From NCBI GenBank assembly GCA_938084555.1, contig CALKFR010000043.1, forward strand, positions 1 through 37,358: a DNA stretch of 37,358 nt. The letters are read 5' to 3'. The notes beneath the pieces were generated by a model. The model was not told the DNA's origin, made no database searches, and saw only the letters and a program-made list of their open reading frames with translations. This DNA is from an uncultured Flavobacteriaceae bacterium (lineage in GTDB: Bacteria > Bacteroidota > Bacteroidia > Flavobacteriales > Flavobacteriaceae). The translations under genes were made by a program, and so were the position numbers. Shown here piece after piece: positions 27,102-34,739 of the stretch; positions within the stretch are counted from its first letter, which is position 1, and every line of letters starts with the position of its first letter.

Positions 27102-27119
27102 CAATATACAAATATATTG
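27102..27119 (-). promoter_or_regulatory. -7 promoter box of dprA inside an inverted repeat
   Basis: TATATTTG on the minus strand (27109-27116) matches TAnnTTTG. It is embedded in the perfect inverted repeat CAATATA-CAAA-TATATTG (27102-27119). The start site would be about 20 bases before the TTG start codon. The repeat may be an operator or chance in AT-rich DNA. Confidence 0.45.
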
Positions 27120-27164
27120 TTGATAATTATTGGAGACTTTTTATGCTTCTTTTATTTAATTTTT

Positions 27165-27172
27165 TATATTTG
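27165..27172 (+). promoter_or_regulatory. -7 promoter box of the HU/SPOR gene, implying a leaderless message
   Basis: TATATTTG matches TAnnTTTG and ends only five bases before the ATG at 27178. Transcription would begin at or within one or two bases of the start codon. Confidence 0.5.
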
Positions 27173-27177
27173 TTTCT

Positions 27178-28083
27178 ATGGCTATAGAAGACTATATTAA
27201 AGACTTATTATACAGATATGATTGTGTTATCATTCCAAACTTTGGCGGTTTTGTAACTAATAAAATTAGTGCCCAAATTCACAAAGATTCAAACACTTTT
27301 TACCCCCCAACTAAACAAATAGGTTTTAACGTTAATCTTATTCATAACGATGGCTTATTGGCCAATTATATAGCTTCATCAGAAAACATTTCTTTTGATC
27401 AAGCATCATCTAAAATTAAAGACACTGTTTCTCGTTGGAATAAATTAGTTAAGACTTCTTCTTTAGATATTAAAAATATTGGTTCTTTTTCTTTGAGTGA
27501 TAAAAATCAATTAATTTTTAATCCAACCAATAAAATAAACTATTTAAAGTCTTCCTTTGGATTAACTCCTACAGAATCAACTGTTGTCGTTCGACCAGTT
27601 CAAAAAGTTATACCTATTGTTGCGGCTAAAGAGAGTCAAAGAAAAGTACCTCTATTTGTAAAATATGCTGCTACTGCTGCAGTTTTATTTTCATTATCAT
27701 ATGTTAGTTGGACAGGTTATGAAAATAAACAAGAGCAATTAAACTTTGCTAAGAATCAAAAAAAACTAGAGGAGAAAATTCAAACTGCAACATTTGTTAT
27801 TGAAAATCCTTTACAGACCATAGAATTAAATGTAAATAAAGAAGTTCCAAAATCTTTTCATGTTATCGCTGGGGCATTTCAATTTGTGGAAAATGCACAT
27901 AAAAAAGTAAACCAACTTAATTCAAAAGGATTCAATGCCACTATCTTAGGAACTAACAAATGGGGGTTAACACAAGTTGCCTATGCTTCTTTTCACAAAA
28001 AGTCTGATGCATTCCAAAGTCTTGCAGACATAAGAAAAATTGACTCTAAAGACGCCTGGTTATTAGTAAAGAAATTCGAGTAA
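27178..28083 (+). CDS. CCDC81-type HU domain, membrane and SPOR domain protein
   Basis: This 301-residue protein begins with two small domains of the bacterial CCDC81-like HU type (about 1-60, with YDCVIIPNFGGFVTN, and about 65-125, with IKNIGSFSLSD). A single membrane segment (about 158-178) follows, then a short linker and a C-terminal SPOR domain (about 225-301; SFHVIAGAFQFVENAHKKVN), which in other proteins binds denuded peptidoglycan at division sites. The topology would be N-terminus in the cytoplasm and SPOR in the periplasm. The HU-like part may bind DNA or be a protein-contact module. The same architecture is known to me from other Bacteroidetes; the role is not established. Confidence 0.88.
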   Translation: MAIEDYIKDLLYRYDCVIIPNFGGFVTNKISAQIHKDSNTFYPPTKQIGFNVNLIHNDGLLANYIASSENISFDQASSKIKDTVSRWNKLVKTSSLDIKNIGSFSLSDKNQLIFNPTNKINYLKSSFGLTPTESTVVVRPVQKVIPIVAAKESQRKVPLFVKYAATAAVLFSLSYVSWTGYENKQEQLNFAKNQKKLEEKIQTATFVIENPLQTIELNVNKEVPKSFHVIAGAFQFVENAHKKVNQLNSKGFNATILGTNKWGLTQVAYASFHKKSDAFQSLADIRKIDSKDAWLLVKKFE

Positions 28084-28110
28084 TCTAGAATTTCTTTAGT
28101 TTAGTTATTT

Positions 28111-28132
28111 ACAATCAATCTTTTTTGATTGT
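28111..28132. repeat. Inverted repeat between the HU/SPOR and thioesterase genes
   Basis: ACAATCAA (28111-28118) and TTGATTGT (28125-28132) are perfect inverted arms around TCTTTT. It lies 28 bases after the HU/SPOR stop and runs straight into the next -7 box. There is no U-tract, so it may be an operator or a poor terminator. Confidence 0.4.
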
Positions 28133-28133
28133 A

Positions 28134-28141
28134 TATCTTTG
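28134..28141 (+). promoter_or_regulatory. -7 promoter box of the acyl-CoA thioesterase gene
   Basis: TATCTTTG matches TAnnTTTG. It lies 15 bases before the ATG at 28157 and overlaps the alternative TTG start at 28139, which favours the ATG. Confidence 0.5.
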
Positions 28142-28156
28142 TATAAAATTTCATCA

Positions 28157-28669
28157 ATGACAGCAAAAAAACCGAGTGAGTCTTTGACAATTCTTACAGA
28201 TCTTGTATTACCAGGGGAAACAAACTACCTTGATAATCTTTTTGGAGGAGAACTATTGGCAAGAATGGATAGAGCTTGTAGCATTGCTGCACGTCGTCAC
28301 TCTAGAAGAATAGTAGTTACAGCCTCAGTAAATCAAGTTGTATTTTCTAAATCTGTTCCAGTAGGGAGTGTAGTAACAATTGAAGCAAAAGTTTCTAGAG
28401 CATTTAAGTCGTCTATGGAAATATATGTAGATGTTTGGATTGAGGATAGACAATCTGGCTTAAAGACTAAAGTAAATGAAGGAATTTACACTTTTGTTGC
28501 TGTTGATGAAACCGGAAAACCTGTTGAAATTCCTCAAATAATTCCTGAAACAGAACTAGAAAAAGAACGTTTTAATGGTGCCTTAAGGAGGAAACAATTA
28601 AGTTTAGTTTTAGCAGGAAAAATGAAACCTAATGAAGCAACAGAATTAAAAGCTTTATTTACAAACTAG
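28157..28669 (+). CDS. Acyl-CoA thioesterase, hotdog fold
   Basis: The 170-residue protein from the ATG at 28157 is a cytoplasmic single-hotdog thioesterase that hydrolyses acyl-CoA to free acid and CoA. The hotdog helix block is GETNYLDNLFGGELLARMDR (about residues 20-39), with the catalytic Asp probably in the NYLDNLFGG part, followed by the strands VVTASVNQVVF and VTIEAKVSRAF. This matches the YciA/BACH-type family of short and medium acyl-CoA thioesterases. A longer frame begins at TTG 28139 but lies on the promoter box. The TAG stop is shared, as the palindrome CTAG, with the stop of the convergent EnvC-like gene. Confidence 0.9.
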   Translation: MTAKKPSESLTILTDLVLPGETNYLDNLFGGELLARMDRACSIAARRHSRRIVVTASVNQVVFSKSVPVGSVVTIEAKVSRAFKSSMEIYVDVWIEDRQSGLKTKVNEGIYTFVAVDETGKPVEIPQIIPETELEKERFNGALRRKQLSLVLAGKMKPNEATELKALFTN

Positions 28670-29886
28670 TTGATTTTCAGAATCCAATTTGTAGGGTTTA
28701 ATCGAGTAGTGTTTTTAGACAACACAAAAATTAGCTTAGTTTTTCCTGTGATTCTATCGGTAAAAATTTTTCCTAATGGTTGTCCTGTTTTTATTTTTTG
28801 TCCATCGGTTACATATACACTTTCTAAATTATTATATATAGAAATATAGTTTCCATGTCTAATTAAAACCGATTTTTTTCCTTCTGATTGAGTTTGTATT
28901 GCTAAAATTTCTCCATTAAAAATAGCCATAGCATTAGACCCTTTTTGGGTGGCAATATGAATTCCTGTACTATTTATATAATTTCCAGAATACACGGGAT
29001 GAGGCTGTTTACCAAACTTCCTTATGATAAGACCACTTTTAACAGGCCATGGAAGCTTTCCTTTGTTTAATTCAAATTTAACTGCTAATGCTTTAGCTTC
29101 TGGTGTCAGTGAGAACCCTTTTGCCTTTTTTATTCCTTTCTTTACATTGGATTTAGCAATAGCTTCCTTAATTATTTTATCTATACTCTGGGTTATTTTC
29201 TTTTCCTCTTGTTGTTTTATTCGAAGCTTTTTCTTGTATTTTTTTTCTTGAGTTTTTAATTCAGAAATTAATTTTTTCTGATCATCCTTTTCATTTTCAA
29301 TTTTAGATTTTTGTTCCTTTTCATTAGATAATAAGGTATCCTTTAAACCCTTCTGAATTAATAATGAGTCTTTTAAACGTAAAAATTTATTCGTTAAAAG
29401 ATGCACCTCTTCCCCTTGTTTTTTTCTAAAAGAAGCATATTGTTTCATATACTTTACTCTTTTATAAGCTTGATAAAAACTTTTGGAGGAAAATAAAAAT
29501 AATGTACTGCTTTGTTGAGATTTACTTTTGTATGATTTGTATATCATTTCAGCATAATCTTCTTTTAACTTAATTAGTTTTTTCTCTAATTGTTTAATAT
29601 CATCTTCATAAATAGCTATGCCATTAGAAAGAGATTCAACCTCTAAATTAATAGCTGAAATATATTGTTCTCTAATGGCAATTTTCTGATTCAAGTCTTT
29701 CAAATCTTCAAGAGCATTTTTTTCGCTTTTTTTTGCATCAAAAAGCAACTTATTTACCATTATAATTTCATTTTTTATTCTTTTTCGATCGAGCTCCAAC
29801 TGCTTTCTGGATTTTATTTGTGCAGAAGAAGTTATCGTTAGAAAAAGAAAAAATAAAAGCGATATGTACTTATGCTCAATAAACAT
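28666..29886 (-). CDS. EnvC-like coiled-coil protein with degenerate LytM (M23) domain
   Basis: This 406-residue exported protein has a signal peptide (1-23, ending SSAQ), long coiled-coil stretches (about 25-240, rich in Lys and Glu) and a C-terminal LytM/M23 fold (about 283-406). The zinc ligands of active M23 enzymes are missing: the HxGxD motif reads STGIH (306-310), the later HxH has no histidines (TKLIFVL), and the Y-A-H position reads YNN (351-353). It is therefore probably not a peptidase but an amidase activator, like E. coli EnvC or NlpD. It is the last gene of a four-gene operon; its ATG overlaps the stop of the DUF4292 gene (TAATG). Confidence 0.88.
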   Translation of the reverse strand: MFIEHKYISLLFFLFLTITSSAQIKSRKQLELDRKRIKNEIIMVNKLLFDAKKSEKNALEDLKDLNQKIAIREQYISAINLEVESLSNGIAIYEDDIKQLEKKLIKLKEDYAEMIYKSYKSKSQQSSTLFLFSSKSFYQAYKRVKYMKQYASFRKKQGEEVHLLTNKFLRLKDSLLIQKGLKDTLLSNEKEQKSKIENEKDDQKKLISELKTQEKKYKKKLRIKQQEEKKITQSIDKIIKEAIAKSNVKKGIKKAKGFSLTPEAKALAVKFELNKGKLPWPVKSGLIIRKFGKQPHPVYSGNYINSTGIHIATQKGSNAMAIFNGEILAIQTQSEGKKSVLIRHGNYISIYNNLESVYVTDGQKIKTGQPLGKIFTDRITGKTKLIFVLSKNTTRLNPTNWILKIN

Positions 29887-30668
29887 TAAAGTTTGATCGG
29901 TTTATAACTAGATGGTATTTTATATGGAATACTAATTTGTTTGTTTAAAGTTACTGATTTAAAATCAATCGAGATCGTTGTGAAATACTCTGGTTGGGAA
30001 ACATTAATCGTGATTTTCTTGGGTACTAATTCTTTTTCGATTAAACGGTAGCTCTTATAGTCTATATCTAATACTTTATTAGTATCAGTTGTAATCAGCT
30101 GTTTTTTTAGAGAATAATTATTCGGGTCAAATAAGAAAAATACACGATACAATTCATGTTGTTCTTTAGGAGTTAGCTTGTAGGAAGTGTCATCAACCTC
30201 AGATATGAATTTTTGCTTTTTTAAATCTAAAACAGTTTCTCCAAGCAATAAGCTTTGAACTTGCTTGAAAGTGACATTAGCTCCAAGTATTTTTTCTAGG
30301 AGTGAAAAATCACCCTCAAAATATTTTTTGTCAATTAGTGAATAATAACTGAATGATGCTGGAGTAATTTTAACTCTAAAGGCACTAATAATTTTTGACC
30401 CCTTCATCCATATTACAGAGTCTTTTAGCACACGAAGATTTACTGTAAAATTTATTTTATTTTTTTTGCCATTTATATAATCTTCATAGCCAACTTTTAA
30501 TTTGGCATCTAGTGTTTTAGCATTAAAAGAAAGTATATTATGTTTTTTAATAATTTTTTTAGCTGACATTTTTTTAACTACTTCTGAATTTACTTTAACA
30601 AGATTTTTTTTGCTTTTACAAGAACTAATTAAAAATAAAAAAAGAAATAAACAGCTTATTGATCTCAT
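29886..30668 (-). CDS. DUF4292 lipoprotein
   Basis: This 260-residue protein has a lipoprotein signal ending ISSC (Cys17) followed by a Lys-rich stretch. The rest alternates beta strands and resembles DUF4292, whose fold I recall as similar to the lipoprotein-carrier LolA/LolB half-barrel (for example NFTVNLRVLKDSVIWMKGS, then FSLLEKILGANVTFKQVQSL). It may carry or bind a lipid or lipoprotein in the periplasm, but this is not shown. It lies one base after the TPR gene and overlaps the EnvC-like gene by one base, so all are translated from one message. This gene order is familiar from other Flavobacteriaceae. Confidence 0.85.
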   Translation of the reverse strand: MRSISCLFLFLFLISSCKSKKNLVKVNSEVVKKMSAKKIIKKHNILSFNAKTLDAKLKVGYEDYINGKKNKINFTVNLRVLKDSVIWMKGSKIISAFRVKITPASFSYYSLIDKKYFEGDFSLLEKILGANVTFKQVQSLLLGETVLDLKKQKFISEVDDTSYKLTPKEQHELYRVFFLFDPNNYSLKKQLITTDTNKVLDIDYKSYRLIEKELVPKKITINVSQPEYFTTISIDFKSVTLNKQISIPYKIPSSYKPIKL

Positions 30669-30669
30669 A

Positions 30670-31614
30670 TTATATTTTGTTATTATTAAGTTTCATTTTA
30701 TATTCTAAGGCTTTTCTAGTGTTATTTAAACTGGTATAAGCCTTTACTAAAATGGTGAAGAACTGAGCTTCTAGCATAGAGTTTTCAACTATAAAGTCTA
30801 TCCCAATTTCAAGAATATCAATAGCTTCTTGATGCTTTCCTTGAAGCTGCAAGGCCGTTCCTTTTGAAAGATAAGAAAATGGCTGTTCAGGGAAAAGATC
30901 AATCGCTAAGCTACTATAAATATAATATGTTGAAATATTTTCTTTAATTGCCAGGGTTAATATTTTTTTCAAAGTATTAAAAGAGGAAGGATTTAGCTCA
31001 AAATCTGAAATTAACTTGGGTAAGCTATCGATATTTGAGGTTGCTATTTGAGGTTTATTTTTAAATATCAATTTGTCTTTTAATCGTTTTAATCTTGTTG
31101 TTAAACCATATTCTTTTTCAATAATTTCAATTAAGGACAATGCTTTTATAAATTCATCATTTAAGTAGTATAAATGAATCAATTCTGAACGTTGATAGGG
31201 GTTTTGCTTAGTTATTATTAATTGAGTATTTATTGCTTCTTGATAATTTTGATTTTTTTTTAAAATGGCTACTAAATGCTTCAACATCCAAAAATTTGAT
31301 GGATCCAATTGTAATGCATTATTGATATATTGTAATGCCTCACTTGTTCTATTTAATAAAAAGTAATTTTTTGAAAGCTCAAAAAGGACAGTTTTATCAT
31401 TTGGGATAATAGCATTGCATTCCTCTAAGTTTTGTATTGCAATTTGATAATTTTTAATTGACTTTTCTGAGAGAGATTTAAAAAAGTATTCCTGAAATTT
31501 TATATAATTCTCCTCTGTAGATATTTGTTCACTTGGTATACTATCCTGTGAATATGAGAAAAAAGGAGTGAACAAAAGCCAAAAAAAGACATATAGTACA
31601 ACCCTTTTAATCAT
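30670..31614 (-). CDS. Tetratricopeptide-repeat protein, exported
   Basis: This 314-residue protein has a signal peptide (1-22, ending SYSQ) and helical TPR units. Recognisable units include SIKNYQIAIQNLEECNAIIP (about 53-72), SEALQYINNALQLDPSNFW (about 91-109), then a weaker middle, and KHQEAIDILEIGIDF near the C-terminus. Such repeats are protein-contact scaffolds. It starts nine bases after the sugar nucleotidyltransferase stop and ends one base before the DUF4292 gene, so it probably works in the envelope with the DUF4292 and EnvC-like proteins. Confidence 0.87.
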   Translation of the reverse strand: MIKRVVLYVFFWLLFTPFFSYSQDSIPSEQISTEENYIKFQEYFFKSLSEKSIKNYQIAIQNLEECNAIIPNDKTVLFELSKNYFLLNRTSEALQYINNALQLDPSNFWMLKHLVAILKKNQNYQEAINTQLIITKQNPYQRSELIHLYYLNDEFIKALSLIEIIEKEYGLTTRLKRLKDKLIFKNKPQIATSNIDSLPKLISDFELNPSSFNTLKKILTLAIKENISTYYIYSSLAIDLFPEQPFSYLSKGTALQLQGKHQEAIDILEIGIDFIVENSMLEAQFFTILVKAYTSLNNTRKALEYKMKLNNNKI

Positions 31615-31623
31615 TCTTTTTTT

Positions 31624-32640
31624 TTAAGTCAACTCTGAATAATCACCAATACTTATGGAGGTGAAATTACCATTATATGTTGCATGATTACCTATCATAG
31701 CATTAACTAAAGTAGCATTTGAAATTTTTACATTAGTTTGGATTAAAGAATTAGAAATTTTAGAATCAATTACCAAACTCTCTTCTCCTATTGAAACATA
31801 AGGACCTATTGTAGTATTTTTTAAAACTACATTTTCTCCCACATAACAAGGTTGTATAATTTTAGAGTTTTCTAATACTACAGAATCCGCAACTAAATTG
31901 ATCCCTTTTTCAAAATCAAATCCTAATATTTTTTTATTGGTGTCTAGGGTTGGGTCTTTTTTTCCACAATCCATCCAAACATCAACTTTTCCAGGTAAAA
32001 ATTTAGCACCTTCTTGCTTTAAAGTTTCTAAAACTTCGGTAAGTTGAAACTCCCCTGAGGGTCTAATATCGTTATCTATTAAGTGTTTTATTTCTTCAGA
32101 AAGTTTATCACCATCCTTAAAGAAATAAATTCCTATTATAGCTAAATCAGACACAAATTCTTTAGGTTTTTCAACAAAATCAGTAATATAACCCTCATTT
32201 AATTTCACTACTCCAAAAGCGCTTGGATCTTCCACTTGCTTTACCCAAATAGCACCGTCTGCCTCGGCATCTAAAGTAAAATCTGCTTTAAAAAGTGTAT
32301 CTGCAAACGCAACTACACATGGTCCTGACAGGGAATCTTTAGCACAAAAAATTGCATGAGCAGTACCCAATGCTTCTTCTTGAATATACACTGAGCCTTT
32401 GGCTCCTAACTCTTTAGCTATTTTTAATAATTTATCTTTAGTATTCGCAGGAAATCCTTTTGATGATGGACCAATTATAAAAGCTATTTCATCTATATTT
32501 TGGTTCACTACAGAAGTAATATCTTCTACTAGTCTTTGTACAATTGGTTTACCTGCAATTACTGTTAGGGGTTTTGGAACTGTTAACGTATGAGGTCTCA
32601 AACGAGATCCAATTCCAGCCATAGGGACTATAATTTTCAT
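31624..32640 (-). CDS. Sugar-1-phosphate nucleotidyltransferase with left-handed beta-helix domain
   Basis: This 338-residue cytoplasmic enzyme joins a sugar 1-phosphate to an NTP. The N-terminal nucleotidyltransferase has MAGIGSRLRPHT (7-18) with the nucleotide loop and VPKPL with the catalytic Lys, then VVAFADTLF with the metal-binding Asp, and VEKPKEF. The C-terminal region (about 255-338) has hexapeptide-type repeats (SVVLENSKIIQPCYVGENV). The nucleotide (dTTP, GTP or UTP) cannot be determined; related proteins are called glucose-1-phosphate thymidylyltransferase or mannose-1-phosphate guanylyltransferase. It heads the envelope operon, 67 bases downstream of the ABC ATPase gene on the same strand. 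Confidence 0.9.
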   Translation of the reverse strand: MKIIVPMAGIGSRLRPHTLTVPKPLTVIAGKPIVQRLVEDITSVVNQNIDEIAFIIGPSSKGFPANTKDKLLKIAKELGAKGSVYIQEEALGTAHAIFCAKDSLSGPCVVAFADTLFKADFTLDAEADGAIWVKQVEDPSAFGVVKLNEGYITDFVEKPKEFVSDLAIIGIYFFKDGDKLSEEIKHLIDNDIRPSGEFQLTEVLETLKQEGAKFLPGKVDVWMDCGKKDPTLDTNKKILGFDFEKGINLVADSVVLENSKIIQPCYVGENVVLKNTTIGPYVSIGEESLVIDSKISNSLIQTNVKISNATLVNAMIGNHATYNGNFTSISIGDYSELT

Positions 32641-32707
32641 GTTCTTTTTTGCATTTTTAAGTGTTGCAATATACCATTAATTGAGCAATTGAAAAAAGAG
32701 AAATGTC

Positions 32708-34375
32708 TTAAATGCCTTTAGGAATAGCTGCAATTAAATTCTTTGTATAATTAGATTTTGGAGCGCTATATATTTTATCTGAATCATTAATTTCTTCAAT
32801 TTTACCTTGATTCATGACAATCAATTGATCAGACATAAACTTAACAACAGACAAGTCGTGAGAAATAAAAATATAGGAGAAATTAAATGATTTTTTTAAT
32901 TCGTTGAGGAGATTAAGAACTTGTGCTTGAACGGATACATCTAGAGCAGAAACAGACTCATCACAAATAATTAATTTTGGTTTTAATGAAATAGCTCTTG
33001 CAATTCCAATTCTTTGCCTTTGACCACCGGAAAATTCATGAGGATACCTATTAAAGTGATCTTCCTCCAAACCAACTTTTTTTAATAAATCTAGTACATA
33101 TAATTTCCTGTCTTTATATGTAGGTAAAATGTTATGAACTGTCATGGGTTCTAAAATTGCATTTCCAACAGATATTCTTGGATTTAATGATGAAAATGGA
33201 TCTTGAAAAATAATTTGGATATCCTTTCTTAAATTTTTTAACTCTACTTTAGAAAGCACTGTGATGTCCTTCCCTTTAAAAAATATTTGTCCAGAAGTAA
33301 TTTCTTCTAAGTGTAAAATTGTTCTCCCTAGTGTAGTCTTTCCACAACCAGACTCTCCAACTAAACCTAATGTTTCTCCTTCATATAATTTAAAAGACAC
33401 ATCATCAACTGCTTTAATTGCATGCTTTTTTGAGAAACCTTTGTGATTTTCAAAATATTTTTTGAGATTCAGTATTTCTAGTAATGGTTTTGAGTCATAA
33501 AGTTTTTGATGAAATTGTTCTCTTTCACTTTTGGTATATAATTCAGAAACAGTTCTTTTTTTGATGAAATCATCAACAGTTGGGAGTTTTTTTAATCGTT
33601 CAGAAAGACTAGGCTTAGAATTAATGAGCCCCTTGGTATATTGTTTTTTTGGATTTCTAAAAATATCTTGGGTTTTACCTTGTTCAATAATTTCGCCCTC
33701 ATATATGACAATTAAATCGTCTGCAATTTCAGAGACTAATGGCAAATCATGAGATATAAAAAGAATACTCATTTTATTTTCAGCCTGCAATTCTTTTAAA
33801 AGTACTATTATCTCTTTTTGAACGGTTACATCTAAAGCCGTAGTAGGTTCGTCAGCAATTAACAACTCTGGTTTACAAGCAATAGCCATAGCAATCATAA
33901 CGCGTTGTTTCTGACCACCACTTAATTGATGAGGGTAAGAATTGTAAATTCTATGTGGAGTTGGTAATTTAACTTTTTCAAAAAGGATAATCACCTCTTT
34001 AAAAATTTCTTTTTTATTTAACTTTGTGTGTTGTTTTAACACTTCATAAACTTGATTCCCACATGTTAGCGATGGGTTTAAAGAACTCATAGGCTCTTGA
34101 AAAATCACTCCAATCTTTCTTCCTCTAATTTTTTGAAACTCTTTATCGGAAATTGTAGCAAGATTTTTATCTTTAAAAAAAATATCTCCATCTAAAATTG
34201 CATTTTCAGATAATAACCCAAGAATTGCAAGAGATGTTATAGATTTCCCACTTCCAGACTCTCCTACAATACCTAAAATTTTATTCATTCCTATATTAAA
34301 AGAAATCTTTTTTACAACTTCAGTTTGTTTTTTGTGAGATGAAAATTTTATGGATAAATTTTTTACTTGTAACAT
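32708..34375 (-). CDS. Fused two-domain oligopeptide-type ABC transporter ATP-binding protein
   Basis: I use the ATG at 34375 (555 residues); the frame runs to a TTG at 34384. Two complete nucleotide-binding domains of the Dpp/Opp type lie in tandem. The first has Walker A GESGSGKS (38-45), signature LSGGQKQR and Walker B ELLIADEPT. The second has GESGCGKT (about 338-345), FSGGQRQR and LIICDESVS. Each domain has the oligopeptide-type extension (NPKKQYTKGLI and APKSNYTKNLI). This is the DppD-DppF fusion seen in YejF/GsiA-like proteins. No permease or binding protein gene is next to it, so its transporter partners must be elsewhere. Confidence 0.92.
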   Translation of the reverse strand: MLQVKNLSIKFSSHKKQTEVVKKISFNIGMNKILGIVGESGSGKSITSLAILGLLSENAILDGDIFFKDKNLATISDKEFQKIRGRKIGVIFQEPMSSLNPSLTCGNQVYEVLKQHTKLNKKEIFKEVIILFEKVKLPTPHRIYNSYPHQLSGGQKQRVMIAMAIACKPELLIADEPTTALDVTVQKEIIVLLKELQAENKMSILFISHDLPLVSEIADDLIVIYEGEIIEQGKTQDIFRNPKKQYTKGLINSKPSLSERLKKLPTVDDFIKKRTVSELYTKSEREQFHQKLYDSKPLLEILNLKKYFENHKGFSKKHAIKAVDDVSFKLYEGETLGLVGESGCGKTTLGRTILHLEEITSGQIFFKGKDITVLSKVELKNLRKDIQIIFQDPFSSLNPRISVGNAILEPMTVHNILPTYKDRKLYVLDLLKKVGLEEDHFNRYPHEFSGGQRQRIGIARAISLKPKLIICDESVSALDVSVQAQVLNLLNELKKSFNFSYIFISHDLSVVKFMSDQLIVMNQGKIEEINDSDKIYSAPKSNYTKNLIAAIPKGI

Positions 34376-34409
34376 ATTAGGCAATATACATTAAGGGAAC
34401 CATAAACAT

Positions 34410-34417
34410 CAAAATTA
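34410..34417 (-). promoter_or_regulatory. -7 promoter box of the fused ABC ATPase gene
   Basis: TAATTTTG on the minus strand matches TAnnTTTG, 34 bases before the ATG at 34375. The palindrome CCCATAAATGGG (34443-34454) lies about 25 bases further upstream and could be a regulator site. Confidence 0.5.
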
Positions 34418-34490
34418 TTTAAATAATTATACAATTACACTCCCCATAAATGGGTACTTGAAAATTTCATTAATTCTGGGTATTGTGAAA

Positions 34491-34553
34491 ATGCTTATTA
34501 GTAAATATATTTATAATCTAATTATTTTCTTTTTAGTATTAGAATTTTTTTGA
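34491..34553 (+). CDS. Possible 20-residue hydrophobic micropeptide
   Basis: An ATG at 34491 opens a 20-codon frame closed by TGA at 34553, encoding MLISKYIYNLIIFFLVLEFF, which could form one membrane helix. It is followed 40 bases later by a strong terminator on the same strand. I find no TAnnTTTG box in front of it, and such frames arise easily in AT-rich DNA, so this is only a candidate. Confidence 0.2.
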   Translation: MLISKYIYNLIIFFLVLEFF

Positions 34554-34593
34554 CCTCTATAATATGATTAAGGAAAAAATTGTTGTGAAATTT

Positions 34594-34624
34594 AAACCTA
34601 GATAGCTTTATCTAGGTTTTTTTT
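34594..34624 (+). terminator. Strong plus-strand intrinsic terminator without an obvious upstream gene
   Basis: Arms 34594-34604 and 34609-34619 (AAACCTAGATA/TATCTAGGTTT) with loop GCTT are followed by T's to 34624. The nearest gene to the left runs the other way, so the transcript it ends is unknown: an unannotated small RNA, the micropeptide at 34491, or antisense reading through the ABC ATPase gene. The minus-strand side has only a short A-run, so it is less good in that direction. Confidence 0.8.
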
Positions 34625-34739
34625 ATGTAATATACTTTATGCAAAAATTTATACTAGTTTAAACTTAATTAACATAATTAAATGATAACCTCAGTGATCT
34701 ACTCGGTATTTTTTAGTTCCTTTGTCGAAATTTATTTTT

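Larger units (their letters stand above)
34376..34739. other. 364-base gap between divergent ABC genes
   Basis: No gene of normal size is present. The gap holds the -7 box of the ABC ATPase gene (34410-34417, minus), a perfect short palindrome CCCAT-AA-ATGGG (34443-34454), a possible 20-codon hydrophobic reading frame (34491-34553, plus) and a strong plus-strand terminator (34594-34624) without an obvious gene before it. From 34625 to 34739 I see only AT-rich DNA leading to the ABC-F start. Confidence 0.7.

Noticed and set aside
28111-28132. Inverted repeat considered as a terminator of the HU/SPOR gene
   Set aside because: No U-tract follows; it runs directly into the next promoter box, so I list it only as a repeat.
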